Shown piece after piece: positions 19,815 to 29,564 of a DNA stretch of 64,000 bases. Position 1 is the stretch's first letter. Every line of letters begins with the position of its first letter. This stretch comes from Euglena gracilis (taxonomy: Eukaryota; Euglenida; Euglenophyceae; Euglenales): contig CP154957.1 of the NCBI GenBank assembly GCA_039621445.1, forward strand, positions 16,872,595 to 16,936,594. Direction: 5' to 3'. Both the position numbers and the translations under genes were made by a program. The notes under the pieces are model-generated. The model did not search any database and was not told the DNA's origin. It worked only from the letters and a program-made list of their open reading frames with translations.

Positions 19815-21077
19815 TAGGGTTGTGCCTGAAAAAATAAATGAAATTTTTCTTTGAAAAAATTCATTTGAAAAATTGAAAATATATTTTTTATTTTTCAAAC
19901 TTGAAAAATATCATTTCCTTTTACACACATGTTGGCAGCTGACAGACAAGAAATGTCAAGTTCAGGAACATTTTCTTCCGCAAAAGGATGCCGTGACATG
20001 TGAGAATTTCTGTGCAAATGATTAACACTTGAGACCCTTGGGCCATCCAACACCAGTGCAAACCGCAAAGGGGGTGTTCCCCCCCGTATCCCCCCACGCG
20101 TCCCGGATTTTGACCAGGCACATTTTTCCGTATTTTTTTCTACACAAATTTGAGTGACATCAAAGATAACGTGGGGAGCAGTTGGGCCACAGTTGCCCTC
20201 GGAGCCTAGGTACACGGGGGGGGGGGGCTGGGAACCATTCACTTCCAAAATGAACTGGACATGTACTTCCCGGAGTTGGGGTTTTCCGGCGCTGAAGGCG
20301 CAGAATCTTTTTTGAAAAGTGCCTAAATTGGTGTACTCCCATTGTTCTGGTTTTCGGCCGAAGTGAACAAGTACGGCTAGGGAGGTTAGGCAGGGGTGGG
20401 GGGGGGGGGGGGTGGGGGCTTCGCCCCTAAAGGAATTTCAATGGAGAAACTTCACCGGTGAAGTTCACCGGTGAAGTTCACCGCCAAGTATTTCCAATGA
20501 AGAGGGGGGGGGGTGGGGGGGGTCCCGCCCGAAAAACCCAAAGTTCACCGCCTGATCTCCTAGGTACACGGGGGTGTACCCGGCCGTACTACCCCCGCAG
20601 CACGGGTGCACCAACCCCTGTTCACTTCCGAAGTTGACCGAACAAGGGGGGGAGGGAGGGTTCCGGGTTTTTTTCCCCCATTGGCCCTACCAACAGAACC
20701 CCCAGGGTGTCTGCAGAATTTACGGCCATGGGTCTTTGTTGGTGTATCATTTCATTGGAGTGTAGAAGCAAATCACGATTTTGAACTGAAATTCAGCCCA
20801 CACAAAGGCACATTAGAAGCCTTACAACCTCCACCCATGGGGTTGGTCAAATTCATTTCCCAAATGCATGCGTTGACACTGGGATTTCCTTTATATCCGT
20901 GGACTGAGGCCCAAGACACACACTGTGTCTCGTGGACAAGGAACAAGGATCACCTTCCCAAATTGGGAACAACGCTGTCATATTTTTCAAAACATTTTTC
21001 ATTTTTTTGAAATTTTTCATGAAATTTTTCAATTGAATTGAAAAATATTTTTATTTTTCCAGTCCAGGCACAACCCC
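19815..21077. mobile_element. hAT-like element with GGGTTGTGCCTG ends
   Basis: The left end TAGGGTTGTGCCTG (19815) mirrors CAGGCACAACCCC (ending 21077). Subterminal regions are AAAAATTTTTC-type repeats as in the intact hAT at 14.8 kb. Flanks GGGGGTAC and GAGAGTAC match at six of eight bases. Inside are coding-looking remnants in opposite directions: a minus frame 20248-19895 (with FALVLDGPRVSS) and a plus frame 20690-21000 (with WSVEANHDFELKFSPHKGTL). I cannot assign them to known transposase motifs. A family G block (20375-20570) sits in the middle. Confidence 0.6.
20375..20570. repeat. family G block, GGTGAAGTTCACC
   Basis: AGGTTAGGCAGGGGTGGGGG, GGGGGCTTCGCCCC, then CTTCACCGGTGAAGTTCACC and GTTCACCGCCTGATCTCC, in the same order as 14640-14790. 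Confidence 0.7.
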
Positions 21078-21298
21078 GAGAGTACCGTGCAGCGTGGAAA
21101 AATCTGATGACCACCGCTGGCCGTCTGTTGATCGAGGGGTAGAGCTTTCGATCGAGGGGTAACTTGGTACCCTGACGTTGCACACAGCCTGACATACGCT
21201 CGCAATCGTCGGACCAGCCAGAATCTGAGTCAAAATTTGTCGTGATTTTTGGTGCTGTCAAGGTAGGATGATTAATCGAAAAACGGTTTATATCAAGA

Positions 21299-21480
21299 AA
21301 GACCCCCCCTCCACCGGCTTTGTCCTGAGTCCGGGGGAGGGGGTCACCGGCTTTGTCCGAAGGACAAAGCCGGTGACCCCCTCCCCCGGACTCAGGACAA
21401 AGCCGGTGGAGGGGGGGTCTTGCTTTAAGTCGGTGACCCCCCCCGCCGGACTCAGGACAAAGCCGGTGACCCCCTAATGA
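21299..21480. repeat. perfect palindrome, arms 58 bp, GAA loop, plus half-copy
   Basis: 21301-21358 is the exact reverse complement of 21362-21419, around the loop GAA (tip TTGTCC-GAA-GGACAA). The arm carries CACCGGCTTTGTCCTGAGTC. Another partial copy follows at 21425-21475, and more at 22390-22510 on the other side of the PHD gene. Confidence 0.9.
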
Positions 21481-21521
21481 GGAAAATTATGTTTTTGTTG
21501 TGTGTGCCCTGTTTCCCACAG

Positions 21522-22189
21522 CCAAGATGATGCCGGCACAGGCCGTTGTCGTTGCTGAGGCTGGCTTGGGACCCACGCCAACCCCAACTGCATTTTTGGC
21601 GAAATTAAAAGACTTCACGGAATCCACTCCAAAGGAGGAATCTGCGGACACAGTCCTTTTTGGGGACATTTTCTCACAATCTGTGCCTCGGCCTGATGGT
21701 GGCGCCAAAAACCAGAAAGGTGGTTATGTAGCTCTTGTCAATTTCCAGAAAATTTGTGAGGTGAAAGGCTACAAAACCGATGACTTGGACGAGTATATGT
21801 GCGCTTTTGCGAAGCATGTCCTCTCGGTGCATGCCATGTTCGACACGGAAGCTTCGACACGGGAGGCGGTCTTTGCTGCGCCGCCGGCACCGGAGGGAGC
21901 TGCCACCTCGGTCGTCATGGATAACCTTCCTAACCCCTTCCCGGTCCTGAAGACAGAAACCACTGAGGAGCGCATGCAAGGAAAGCCTTGTGCTCGGTGT
22001 TTTCTGCCTTTGGGCAAGCGAGGCTTGCTTCGCCCAATGGATTGCGATTTGTGCCATGAATTTTGGCACCTTGATTGTGGTGGCCGCACCATGCCCCCTC
22101 CCCGCAACAGTTGGTGTTGTCCTCGGTGTGATGGCAGGGAGATGCCTCCCATGCCCGCTCGTGTTCTGAACGCGAAGTGCAAGCACTGA
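21522..22189 (+). CDS. PHD-finger protein, 220 residues
   Basis: After an acceptor-like TTTCCCACAG, ATG 21527 (context CCAAGATGATG) opens a 220-codon frame ending TGA at 22187-22189. The N-terminal 150 residues are Ala/Pro/Thr-rich with FLAKLKDFTESTPKEES and a short helix-like segment. Near the C-terminus is a complete Cys4-His-Cys3 set: CARC, CDLC, HLDC and, after a spacer with NSWC, CPRC. This is the PHD-finger pattern; PHD fingers typically read histone H3 tails in nuclear proteins. The frame ends 20 residues after the last pair. No other domain is visible, so target and role are unknown. Arrays of GGCTTTGTCCTGAGTCC hairpins lie on both sides, so it could also be cargo of a mobile element; PHD-like fingers are known in ORF1 of some non-LTR retrotransposons. 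Upstream coding exons are possible. Confidence 0.75.
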
Positions 22190-22384
22190 GGATTACACCA
22201 ACTGTCTGCCTCCGTTTTTTTGTCCTGGAACAATCCATTGGCATGACGTTTGCCTGCACCAGGTTTTTTCGGTGGCAACTCCCATCCTCCCTGTGCTGTG
22301 ACGGCTTCTTGCTCTCTTGACAACCATCCAAATCCTGTTTCGGTGCCCAAATGTGGTTGCAACCATATTCATTTCGGCTGGTTT

Positions 22385-22530
22385 AAAATTTGGGGGGGGT
22401 CCACCGGACTCAAGACAAAGCCGGTGGACCCCCTCCACCGGCTTTGTCACCCCTGAGTCCATCGTAGGGGGTCACCGGCTTTGTCCTGAGTCCGGCGGGG
22501 GGGGGTCACCGACTTAATCGCTTGTGACCC
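22385..22530. repeat. ACCGGCTTTGTC hairpin repeats, right side of PHD gene
   Basis: GGTCCACCGGACTCAAGACA followed by AAGCCGGTGGACCCCC and GGGGTCACCGGCTTTGTCC are further copies, in both orientations, of the 21.3-kb palindrome arm. Confidence 0.75.
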
Positions 22531-22854
22531 CCCCAATTAATCGTTTGTTTGTGGGGGGACAAATAACCATGGTTAATTGAAAATTGGTTAACATCACGGC
22601 GTCCCTAACCCCCTTTTTTTAGGACAGAACCGGTGTCCAGAAAACCCGTGGGGGGGACGCCGGTTCTACCCTGAACCCGGCGTCCCAAACGCCAGTTTAA
22701 CCACAGGGCGGCCATAGGACACTCTCGGGGGGGGGGACACCATCGGGGGGGGGGGTATGGTGGTGACATCATCATGTCACACACACATAAGCCCCCCCTG
22801 GGGAGCCAAAATCCACAGGGGGATTTCATTTCTCACAAAAAATAAACAGTGGAA

Positions 22855-23115
22855 TAATTCCTGGGTGGGCCTGCCATGGCTCGCCGAAGACGGTCCCGTA
22901 GCGGAATCGCCTGTGCACGTCCCGGTAGAACGCAGCGAAGGTGGCCACCACGTCCTCCGGCACGCCGCAGCACCCGGAACACCGCCCACCACGGCAGGCT
23001 GTCATAGCACTTTGCCAGGTCGAAGGAGGCCACCCACAGCTCCGCGCGGCGGTGACGCTGCACGTGCATGATGTCCTGCACCACCTCGGATGGTGGACCT
23101 TGGATGGGGAGTTTT
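22855..23115 (-). pseudogene. LINE-type reverse transcriptase fragment, frameshifted
   Basis: On the minus strand the frame includes QDIMHVQRHRRAELWVASFD then LAKCYDSLPWWAVFRVLRRAG. This fits the region before and including motif A of non-LTR reverse transcriptases (F-D-L-x-K-x-Y-D-S-L-P). Continuing, the expected protein moves to another frame (VPEDVVATFAAFYRDVHRRF, then RYGTVFGEPWQ), so a small deletion has broken the gene around 22970-22980. The catalytic FADD motif is absent and no start, endonuclease or poly(A) tail is visible. This is a dead 5'-truncated copy. Motif A and the following GVP...FY...RYG pattern support the identification. Confidence 0.75.
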
Positions 23116-23191
23116 CTGCCCCTCAAGATGCAAAGCACTTTCATTTAAAACCCTCCAACAGCCATGGGTTACCCGAAGTGAGAAAATCGTG

Positions 23192-23290
23192 TAACGTTCA
23201 TAGGTACCTCATGAGGTACCCGTGAACGTTAAATGTTTCCCCGTTGGAAATAGTGTAACGTTCACGTTTTCCCGCGGGAAACCGTGAACA
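23192..23290. repeat. two short palindromes around AACGTTCA
   Basis: TAACGTTCATAGGTACCTCA is mirrored by TGAGGTACCCGTGAACGTTA (23192-23231). A second hairpin, GTAACGTTCACGTTTTCCCG with CGGGAAACCGTGAAC, follows at 23252-23288. Confidence 0.75.
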
Positions 23291-23514
23291 CTTTGGGGGG
23301 GGGGACCGGGCGCCATTCCTTGGTTTCCAGGAGTCGGAACACGTTCAGTTACAACAGACACTCACACCAGTTGGGAAACTCAGCTGGTGGTGGTGAAAAT
23401 TCTGGAGGCGGTGTTAGAAGTCCTGGTGGTGGGGTTGGGGTTCGCGTCCGCTCCGCGGGCGGCGGAGGACTGGGAGACCGCATCGGAGGTTGGGCAATAC
23501 GGGGGGTGGGGGGC

Positions 23515-23830
23515 TGTGGACCCCCCGGTGAACTTCACCGGTGAACGTTCACCGGGGGGGGGGGGGGTGCCTTCGGCGGTGAAGTTCACTGGTGAAGTTC
23601 ACCGGTGAATTTCACCGTTTTGATGGTTGGGGGTGAAAACTTCATGGGTGAAATTTTGCTCCTTTCCTCTCAAATGGTCATTTTGAGGTTGATGCTTCAT
23701 GGAATTTTATCGAAATTTCTGAAAACTTGCCCAAAATGTGATTTTTGGACATTTTTGGCCAAAAGTGCTCTCTTGGTGAACTTCACCGGTGAAGTTCACC
23801 GATGGGTTAGGCAGAGGGGGGGGGAGGGGG
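23515..23830. repeat. family G block, GAAGTTCACCGGTGAA tandem
   Basis: CTTCACCGGTGAACGTTCACCG (23528), AAGTTCACTGGTGAAGTTCA (23580-23618), and GTGAACTTCACCGGTGAAG (23777) surround GTTTTGATGGTTGGGGGTGA, a block also present at 33670. Confidence 0.7.
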
Positions 23831-23834
23831 TCCG

Positions 23835-24090
23835 GGACCCCCCGCTCCTACAGAGCCCCCTGTTTTCCCACGTGGAAACGGGTTTGAACCCCAGTTCCAC
23901 TTATAGTAAAGGATTTTCATGCATGGTACTTTACCACTCTGCAGTCCCACCAACCAGAATTGACCCCCCCACCCATAGGTGTAGAAGTGGGCGTTAGGAG
24001 GGGGGCGCCCGCCCCTGAGATTTTGGAAAGAAATTTTTTTGTGCAAAGTGTACTCACCCCATTGTCTTTTTTCAATTCCCCTTATTAAGA
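23835..24090. other. unique sequence, no gene seen
   Basis: Non-repetitive DNA with C-runs at 23965-23975. ORFs here overlap in several frames without splice or motif support. Confidence 0.3.
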
Positions 24091-24094
24091 ACTA

Positions 24095-24420
24095 ACTTTT
24101 CTATGCATATTTCGTGCATATAACCCTTATTCAGCCTGAATAAGGGTTATATCCACGAAATATCTGTAACAGTGAATGTGGGGTCCAATCGCCTGCCCTG
24201 TATTTCGTTGGGTATGCATCAAGCAAGGAAAACACGCGATTTTTTCGTTATTTAGGGGGGTCACCCGTATTCAGCCTGAATAAGGGTAAGGGGGTCCACG
24301 ATATACAGGGCAGGCGCAGGAGTCCACGATTTTTCAACAAAATCTGTGGACCCCCCATCCACAATTTACAGGGCAGGCGCAGGGTTACCCGTGTTCAGGA
24401 TGAATACGGGTTTTGTTTTG
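24095..24420. repeat. hairpins of TTATTCAGCCTGAATAA with CCTGCCCTGTATTTCG
   Basis: Arms ATATAACCCTTATTCA and TGAATAAGGGTTATAT (24117-24152) form a hairpin with loop GCC. Partial copies are at 24263-24290 and 24390-24415. CGCCTGCCCTGTATTTCG (24190) and its reverse GGGCAGGCGCAGG (24308, 24370) tie this to the 3.3-kb palindrome. Confidence 0.7.
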
Positions 24421-24454
24421 TTCTGATTTTGTTTCTGGTGCGTTCCGCTTTGTA

Positions 24455-25027
24455 GCATCCCACCTTCTCTCCAGTGTCCCTTTTTGCCAAGCGGGCAGCC
24501 AACATCTCGGAACGGTCCCTCCCCAAACCCCCCCAAACGGCAGATTTCTTGGGCACACCGCACCGCCATTGTGATCAACAGCATGCGGCCTGCCGTTGAT
24601 CCCATCCATGCTACCCTCCTTGGTCAGGCAGCAAAGAAACCGTCCGGCACAGAAAATGTGGAAAAGACAGCACTGAAAAACATCTTCAACTTTGAAGCTG
24701 TTTGTAAGGATCTGAACGCAACATATTCTGAGCTGGACGACTTTTTTTTTGCGCCTGGGTAGCGTGGGTGATGGATATATCATCGATGGCGAGTCCACGG
24801 AATTTGTTGAAAAATCGTGGACCCCTGCACCTGTGTTTCTCCGTTTTTTTCTGTTGTGATCCACCACAGTCCGTTGTTTCGTTTTGTTGGTACAGTCGTA
24901 GATACACCCGTCACACCGTTGCCTAGTCGTTATGCTGCTGTCTTTCCAGAGTTTGCTCCCAATGGTTCCAAAATTACATTCTCATGCATCCGATTCAAAA
25001 CTGGTGACTGGGGGGGATTGGAGTAAG
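24455..25027 (+). pseudogene. coding-looking segments, frame broken at a C-run
   Basis: After the acceptor-like TTCTCTCCAG (24475) one frame reads SLFAKRAANISERSLPKPP; at the C-run near 24530 it is continued better by another frame (RTAIVINSMRPAVDPIHAT, then LKNIFNFEAVCKDLNATYSE), which ends in TAG at 24760. A third open piece, 24900-25024, reads TPVTPLPSRYAAVFPEFAPN then ITFSCIRFKTGDWGG. Composition is unlike the surrounding repeats. I read this as a decayed gene or separate exons; no family recognised. Confidence 0.35.
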
Positions 25028-25029
25028 GC

Positions 25030-25640
25030 ATTGATGTTGCAGTAGCTTCATTGATGCCTAGAAGTTACCCCACACTTGGCACACGCTTTTGGATAAGAAT
25101 GTTGGCCCGCTGAATCTCAAAAGCCCGCGCAAGTCAGTGGAGGCCACGGCGCGAGTGAGTTCTGCGTCTTGCAGAACTTCCTCGCCGGGGTTTGCTAGCT
25201 GGTTGGCAGCCTTCACTGCCTCTCTCCCGGGTCAAAGCTGCCTAAAACAGGCAGCTGAACCGAGGGAACTGTGTTGAGGTGGAGCACACGACGGGAACCT
25301 CCGGACTCTACTGCGAGTACAGCTGAGTGACGGCGTTCGCGTAGCCACGGAATATACTTGCAGACTTCATCTCCATGGCAAATTTCCCCGCACACTGGGC
25401 CCGTCTCTGCGCTTCTGCCCAGGATCGGCGCAGAGATCCACGATTACACGGTTTATACCGTGAGTATACCCACAAAGTGCATGGCAGGCAATCGGACCCT
25501 TATTCACTATTATAATGAACTTTTGGGTGTTTTTGCTGTTGGACATCGTTACCGTACCGTCTCGCCGCCCTTCAGGAGGCAAAAAGTCTAGAACTCATGG
25601 GTCGGATGGGCGAAAATCTTCCTTTTTTCTATATCGAGTT
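25030..25640. other. repeat-poor island without assigned gene
   Basis: Balanced composition and few homopolymers. Open frames exist on both strands (plus 25089-25277, minus 25582-25367) without splice or motif evidence. A CGCCGCCCTTCAGGAGGC hairpin is at 25562-25580. Confidence 0.3.
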
Positions 25641-25915
25641 CGGGCTACCGCCCGAACCGGCGTCCCAGGCATAGGTGTAGGAACAATTTTTCCCCGGGGG
25701 GGGGCGAACCAAAAAATTTTTCTTGGCACAACCAAAATGAATTTTTCTCTGTCCTCCCTCCTAGTCCCAAAGGGGCCGAGACGCTAACGTCTCTTTGAAG
25801 CCCAATGGAGCCCAGGTACATGGGAGGGGGGGGGCAGACCACCCTGTTCACTTCCAAACTGAACTGGACATGTTGACTTCCCACGAGGGGGGGAGGGGCG
25901 CCGAAATTTTTTTTA
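25641..25915. repeat. half-copy of the GACGCCGGTTCGGGC palindrome and C/G-runs
   Basis: TTCGGGCTACCGCCCGAACC and GGCGTCCCAGGCATAGG (25640-25675) echo the 5.7-kb palindrome. 25800-25905 resembles 20205-20290 (CCAGGTACATGGGAGGGGGG and GAACTGGACATGT). Confidence 0.5.
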
Positions 25916-25917
25916 AA

Positions 25918-26607
25918 ACGTGTTCAGCCCGCCAAATGCCTGCCCTGAAATTCGTGGTCATGAACATAGTTGGCAACCTGTTTTTTTGGACTTTGTTTTT
26001 TTTTGTTTTTTTTTATTCTAACAATGTTTTTTTTTAAAAAAACAAAAAAAAACGCCAACAAGGTTTTGCTCGGAAAATTTTTTGAATGCATATTTTCAAT
26101 CATTTTTGGCAAGTTTTGGGGCATTTCTGCCAAATATTTCCTTAAAAACAAAAAATGAAAAAAGTCCTAAAGTTTTTTGCATTTTTTGAATGTTTTTGAC
26201 CATTTTTTTTGGCAATTTTTGAACTTAGTAGGATTCGAAGTATGGTTTGGGTGTTTCATAACGAGTTTTTTCAATGAAATTTTCCTTTTGTTTTTTTTGA
26301 TGTTTTTTTTTTGGCGTTTTTTTAAAAAAAAGCACGTTGTTTTGTTTTTTAAAAAAAAAACAAAAAAAATGCCAAGTATGGTCATGAACGCGTTTTCCAT
26401 GAGGGCATCTGTGGCAATGACACGTTTTCCATTAAGGCATCTGTGGCAATGACACGTTTTCCATTAAGGCATCTGTGGTCAGGCACGTTTTCCATTAGGG
26501 CGCCGTTTTTTTGGGTCCGAATTTCACATTTTCGCGTTTTTGACCCCTGGCGTGAATCATGACCACAAATTTCAGGGCAGGCATTTGGCATTGGGCTCTG
26601 AACACGT
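25918..26607. mobile_element. inverted-repeat element O, arms about 48 bp
   Basis: The left arm ACGTGTTCAG...CCAAATGCCTGCCCTGAAA...GTGGTCATGA (25918-25963) is the reverse complement of 26557-26607 with a 3-base gap and few changes. Inside are a nested family E element and ATTAAGGCATCTGTGGCAAT tandem copies (26400-26500). No transposase. Flanking T/A-runs hide any target duplication. Confidence 0.75.
25957..26388. mobile_element. hAT-like MITE, family E copy 2, exact duplication
   Basis: Element 25965-26380 starts CATAGTTGGCA and ends TGCCAAGTATG. It is flanked on both sides by GTCATGAA (25957-25964, 26381-26388), an exact 8-bp target duplication. No ORF. It inserted into element O, using the GTCATGA in O's arm. 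Confidence 0.88.
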
Positions 26608-26613
26608 TTTTAA

Positions 26614-26726
26614 ACAAATTGTGGCTGAGCCCGGATTTCAGCCTGAAAACGTGTTCAGGGGGCCCCCGAAGGGGGCCCCTCCTAAACACGTTTTCAGGCT
26701 GAAATCTGGGCTCAGCCACAATTTGT
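26614..26726. repeat. palindrome, arms about 54 bp, GAA loop
   Basis: ACAAATTGTGGCTGAGCCCG on the left mirrors the right-hand TGGGCTCAGCCACAATTTGT with a handful of mismatches. The tip is GGGCCCCC-GAA-GGGGGCCC, with the loop at 26668-26670. Confidence 0.85.
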
Positions 26727-26933
26727 GTGTAGAAAAAACGCCCTTTTCGGTGTTCGCCCGTCGTTCCGTTTTTCGGTTTTTTTCCCGAAGTGTATAAGTT
26801 TGGGACACAGTTTCTTGAAACCGTTTCTGGGGGGGCTCCGGGTTCACACCCGAACCGGCGGCTGAGGAATCACGGCCAATTTCACCCAAATACCCGTTTT
26901 TTTTGGGCAGTTTTGGGGGTCTTTGGGTCCAAA

Positions 26934-27321
26934 TTGGCGGCCATAGTGGCGTTTTTTTAAAAAAAATACGTGTTTTTTTAAAAGAACGACCAAAAAAAAA
27001 CAAAATGGAAATTTCATTGAAAAAACTCGTTATGAAACACCAAAACCATACTTCGAATCCTGTTAAGTTCAAAAAGTGCCAAAAAGTGGTCAAAAACATC
27101 CGAAACTGCAAAAAAATGTAATTTTATGACTTTTTCGTTTTTGTGAAAAACCAATTTTTTGGCAGAAATGACTTAGAAGTTGCCGAAAATGGTTGAAAAT
27201 ATGTATTCAAAAAATTTTGTTCAAAACCTTGTGGGCATTTCTTTGAAAAAAACATTGTTAAAATTAGAAATGCAAAAAAAAAGCGTCCAAACAAAAACAA
27301 GCTGCCAACTATGTTGGCAGC
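26934..27321. mobile_element. hAT-like MITE, family E copy 3 (reverse)
   Basis: Element 26942-27313, CATAGTGGC to CCAACTATG. Flanks TTGGCGGC and TTGGCAGC match at seven of eight bases. The empty site is seen in K copy 2 near 5930. Confidence 0.8.
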
Positions 27322-27379
27322 CGGTCGAAATTCGTAGATTCCACACTTCTGAAGCATTGTTCCCATCAATCGAAAGCTC

Positions 27380-27857
27380 GTCTCAAGCATACATCTCTTT
27401 AAGGACCCCGGAGGGGGGTGCTGGGCTAGGGCTAGAAATTTGGGCTGGCTAGAAATTTGGGCTGGCTAGCCCCCCGGGGGGGGGGGGCTGGGCCCCGGCT
27501 GGACCCGAACCGGGGCGAGCTGGACTGAAATCGGAAAAATGCCCAAAAAATGACCTGCAGAACACAGTTTTGAAAAAATGATGCATCTGAAACCCCCCAA
27601 AAATGCCCCAAACGCCCCCCAAACCCCATTTTTGGCCACTTTTGAACACAGTTTTTCAAAAAATTTCGGCGCTTCACGCCGAAAAATGTTGGGCTGGACC
27701 CCCAAAAAAGGGGCTGGCTAGCTGGGCTAGCAGCACCCCCCCCCCCCCCCCCGGGGGGTGCTGCTGCGGCTGGGCTGGGCCCAAATCGGGGCTGGCTGCA
27801 GCCGCCCCCCCCCCGGGGGGGGGTTCGCAAAACCTTAGAGAGATGCATGGTCTCAAG
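27380..27857. mobile_element. hAT-like MITE with exact GTCTCAAG duplication
   Basis: Element 27388-27849 (462 bp) begins CATACATCTCTTTAAGG and ends CCTTAGAGAGATGCATG, so the terminal repeats match with two differences. GTCTCAAG flanks both sides (27380-27387, 27850-27857). The inside holds C/G-runs and CTGGGCTGGC words but no transposase. It inserted into K copy 3: deletion of element plus one duplication restores the CTCAAGGGCTT of family K. Confidence 0.88.
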
Positions 27858-28444
27858 GGCTTGCAATTTATGGCCTCAGAATTTGTCCATAATTCACAGA
27901 GCTCTTATTTTCAGCGATTGTGTATTCCGAAGTTTGGCATGTTAGTTTGTCAAATCTCATAGTTCAGGTTGCATATTGCATATCAAACGAAAGCTCCCCC
28001 AAAGACCTGTTGCTTGGTGCTCACAGAACTCAGCCACATTGCACAGCGCTCTGAAAGTCAGCGATTGCATTTTCCGGCCCTGTTTGCAAATTCGAAATTC
28101 CACTTTTTAGCTGCCATGTCGCCCATCGATCGAAAGCTCTTTTCAAGGGCTTTCGGCAGATGGCCTTAGATTTCAGCCATGCTGCATGGCATTCTATTTC
28201 AGAAATTCTCCAAATCGGCCAAAAGTAAATTGTTGTTCAAAAAACCCCAATTTCCGGCAGAAGACCCCCCAAAAACTGCTCAAATATGAGGACAACACGT
28301 CTACAACCCCTTTTGGGTCCCCCAGACGCCGGTTTCACGCCCGAACCGGCGTCTGGGACGCTGGTTTGGCGCAGAAATTTCCCGCCCGAACTGGCGTCCC
28401 AGACGCCGGTTCGGGCGTGAACCCAAAGCCCCCAGACACGGTTT

Positions 28445-29085
28445 CAATTTGGGGTTGTTGTGTGAATATCTGCTGTCTTGCCGCCCTTCGGGTGGCAACA
28501 GGAAGCACATATATCTTGACTTGGCGTCTTAAATTCAAAATTTTAAAGCACACCATTTTTGTTGACAAATTTGACTCATTTTGGGGAACCTTTTGGAAAA
28601 TGCATCACCGTCCAGCTGCCCTTCAGGCGGCAATGGGCTTTTTCGTTCCATACAAAATGGCTCGGAGGGGACGGGTTTTGGGAGGCAACCTGATTACCAT
28701 CTCTTTTTTCCTTTGGGCGGCTTGAAAGTTTCCAAATTGCGACAGACTTGCGTTATGATGTCAAAAATTGCCACATTTTTTTGTCACATTCAATGCACTC
28801 ATTCAGAAAAAGCTCTACTGTCTCGCCGTCCTTTGGGCGGCGAAGAAAAACAATGGTATATATTTAGCCTTGTCAAGGATCTTGCCCCCCCAAGAAAAAA
28901 CCATTTCTACACACCAACCATGCATTTTCATCTGTGGGTGATCATACTAGTGCAGAGTACTCATCTGGCCCCATGTGGACCAGTTTTGGGTGATTTGGGC
29001 CAGCCAGAAACCATTTTGATATCCGCCGACCAGTCTGCTTTGGAATATGTTCACAGGGGGGGCTTAAAAAATTCGACTCGTTAGC
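28445..29085. repeat. unique DNA with GCCGCCCTTCGGGCGGC hairpins
   Basis: Short stems with a TTC (GAA on the other strand) or similar loop occur at 28478-28500 (TTGCCGCCCTTCGGGTGGCA), 28612-28632, 28700-28720 and 28822-28842, roughly every 110 bases. Frames around them are open but unsupported. Confidence 0.5.
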
Positions 29086-29089
29086 ACAT

Positions 29090-29265
29090 TAGAGTGGGTG
29101 CTTCGCCAACTGGTCGGCTGACTAACCACAAACTCCCCTAGTCGGCCGACTATCCATTATCCCCCCCCCCCAATGTACGCCATTGCGCCGGGGGGGGGGG
29201 GGTAATGCGGTACAGTGGCAATTTCTGCCCAACCAATGGTTTGCCCGACCTAGGTCGGCCCGACC
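29090..29265. repeat. family H words and GACCTAGGTCGG palindrome
   Basis: CTGGTCGGCTGACTAACC, TAGTCGGCCGACTA and a C-run/G-run inverted patch (29160-29202), then CCCGACCTAGGTCGGCCCGA. Confidence 0.55.
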
Positions 29266-29564
29266 TCTAAAACCAGGATGGCCAATATTTCACCCCCAAA
29301 AAGTGACAGATTTTGGAATTTCTTCAATGAATAGGAGTGGTAAAATTTTTCTCCTTTTTCATCCTTGAAAACCTTTGTCCATCGGCTTTTTTGGCCTTTG
29401 GGCGGCCAAATTTTTTTGGGGAGGAATCATCGGACAGGTGGCCCAAAATTTTTGGGGAACATCAACCATACCTTCCCTCCAGGTCTTTCATAGGGGGGGG
29501 GGCGCATGGCACTTTTGCTCTTAATTCTGAATGTTCTTCCTCCATTTGTTCCTTTTGCTCACAG

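Larger units (their letters stand above)
26805..28440 (+). repeat. family K copy 3, interrupted by two MITEs
   Basis: 26805-26941 matches 5810-5935 (GAATCACGGCCAATTTC). The match resumes at 27314-27387 (GATTCCACACTTCTGAAG) and again at 27850-28440 (GAAAGCTCTTTTCAAGGGCT, and CCAGACGCCGGTTTCACGC at the end). The two gaps are exactly the inserted elements E copy 3 and the 27388-27849 MITE. Confidence 0.8.
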
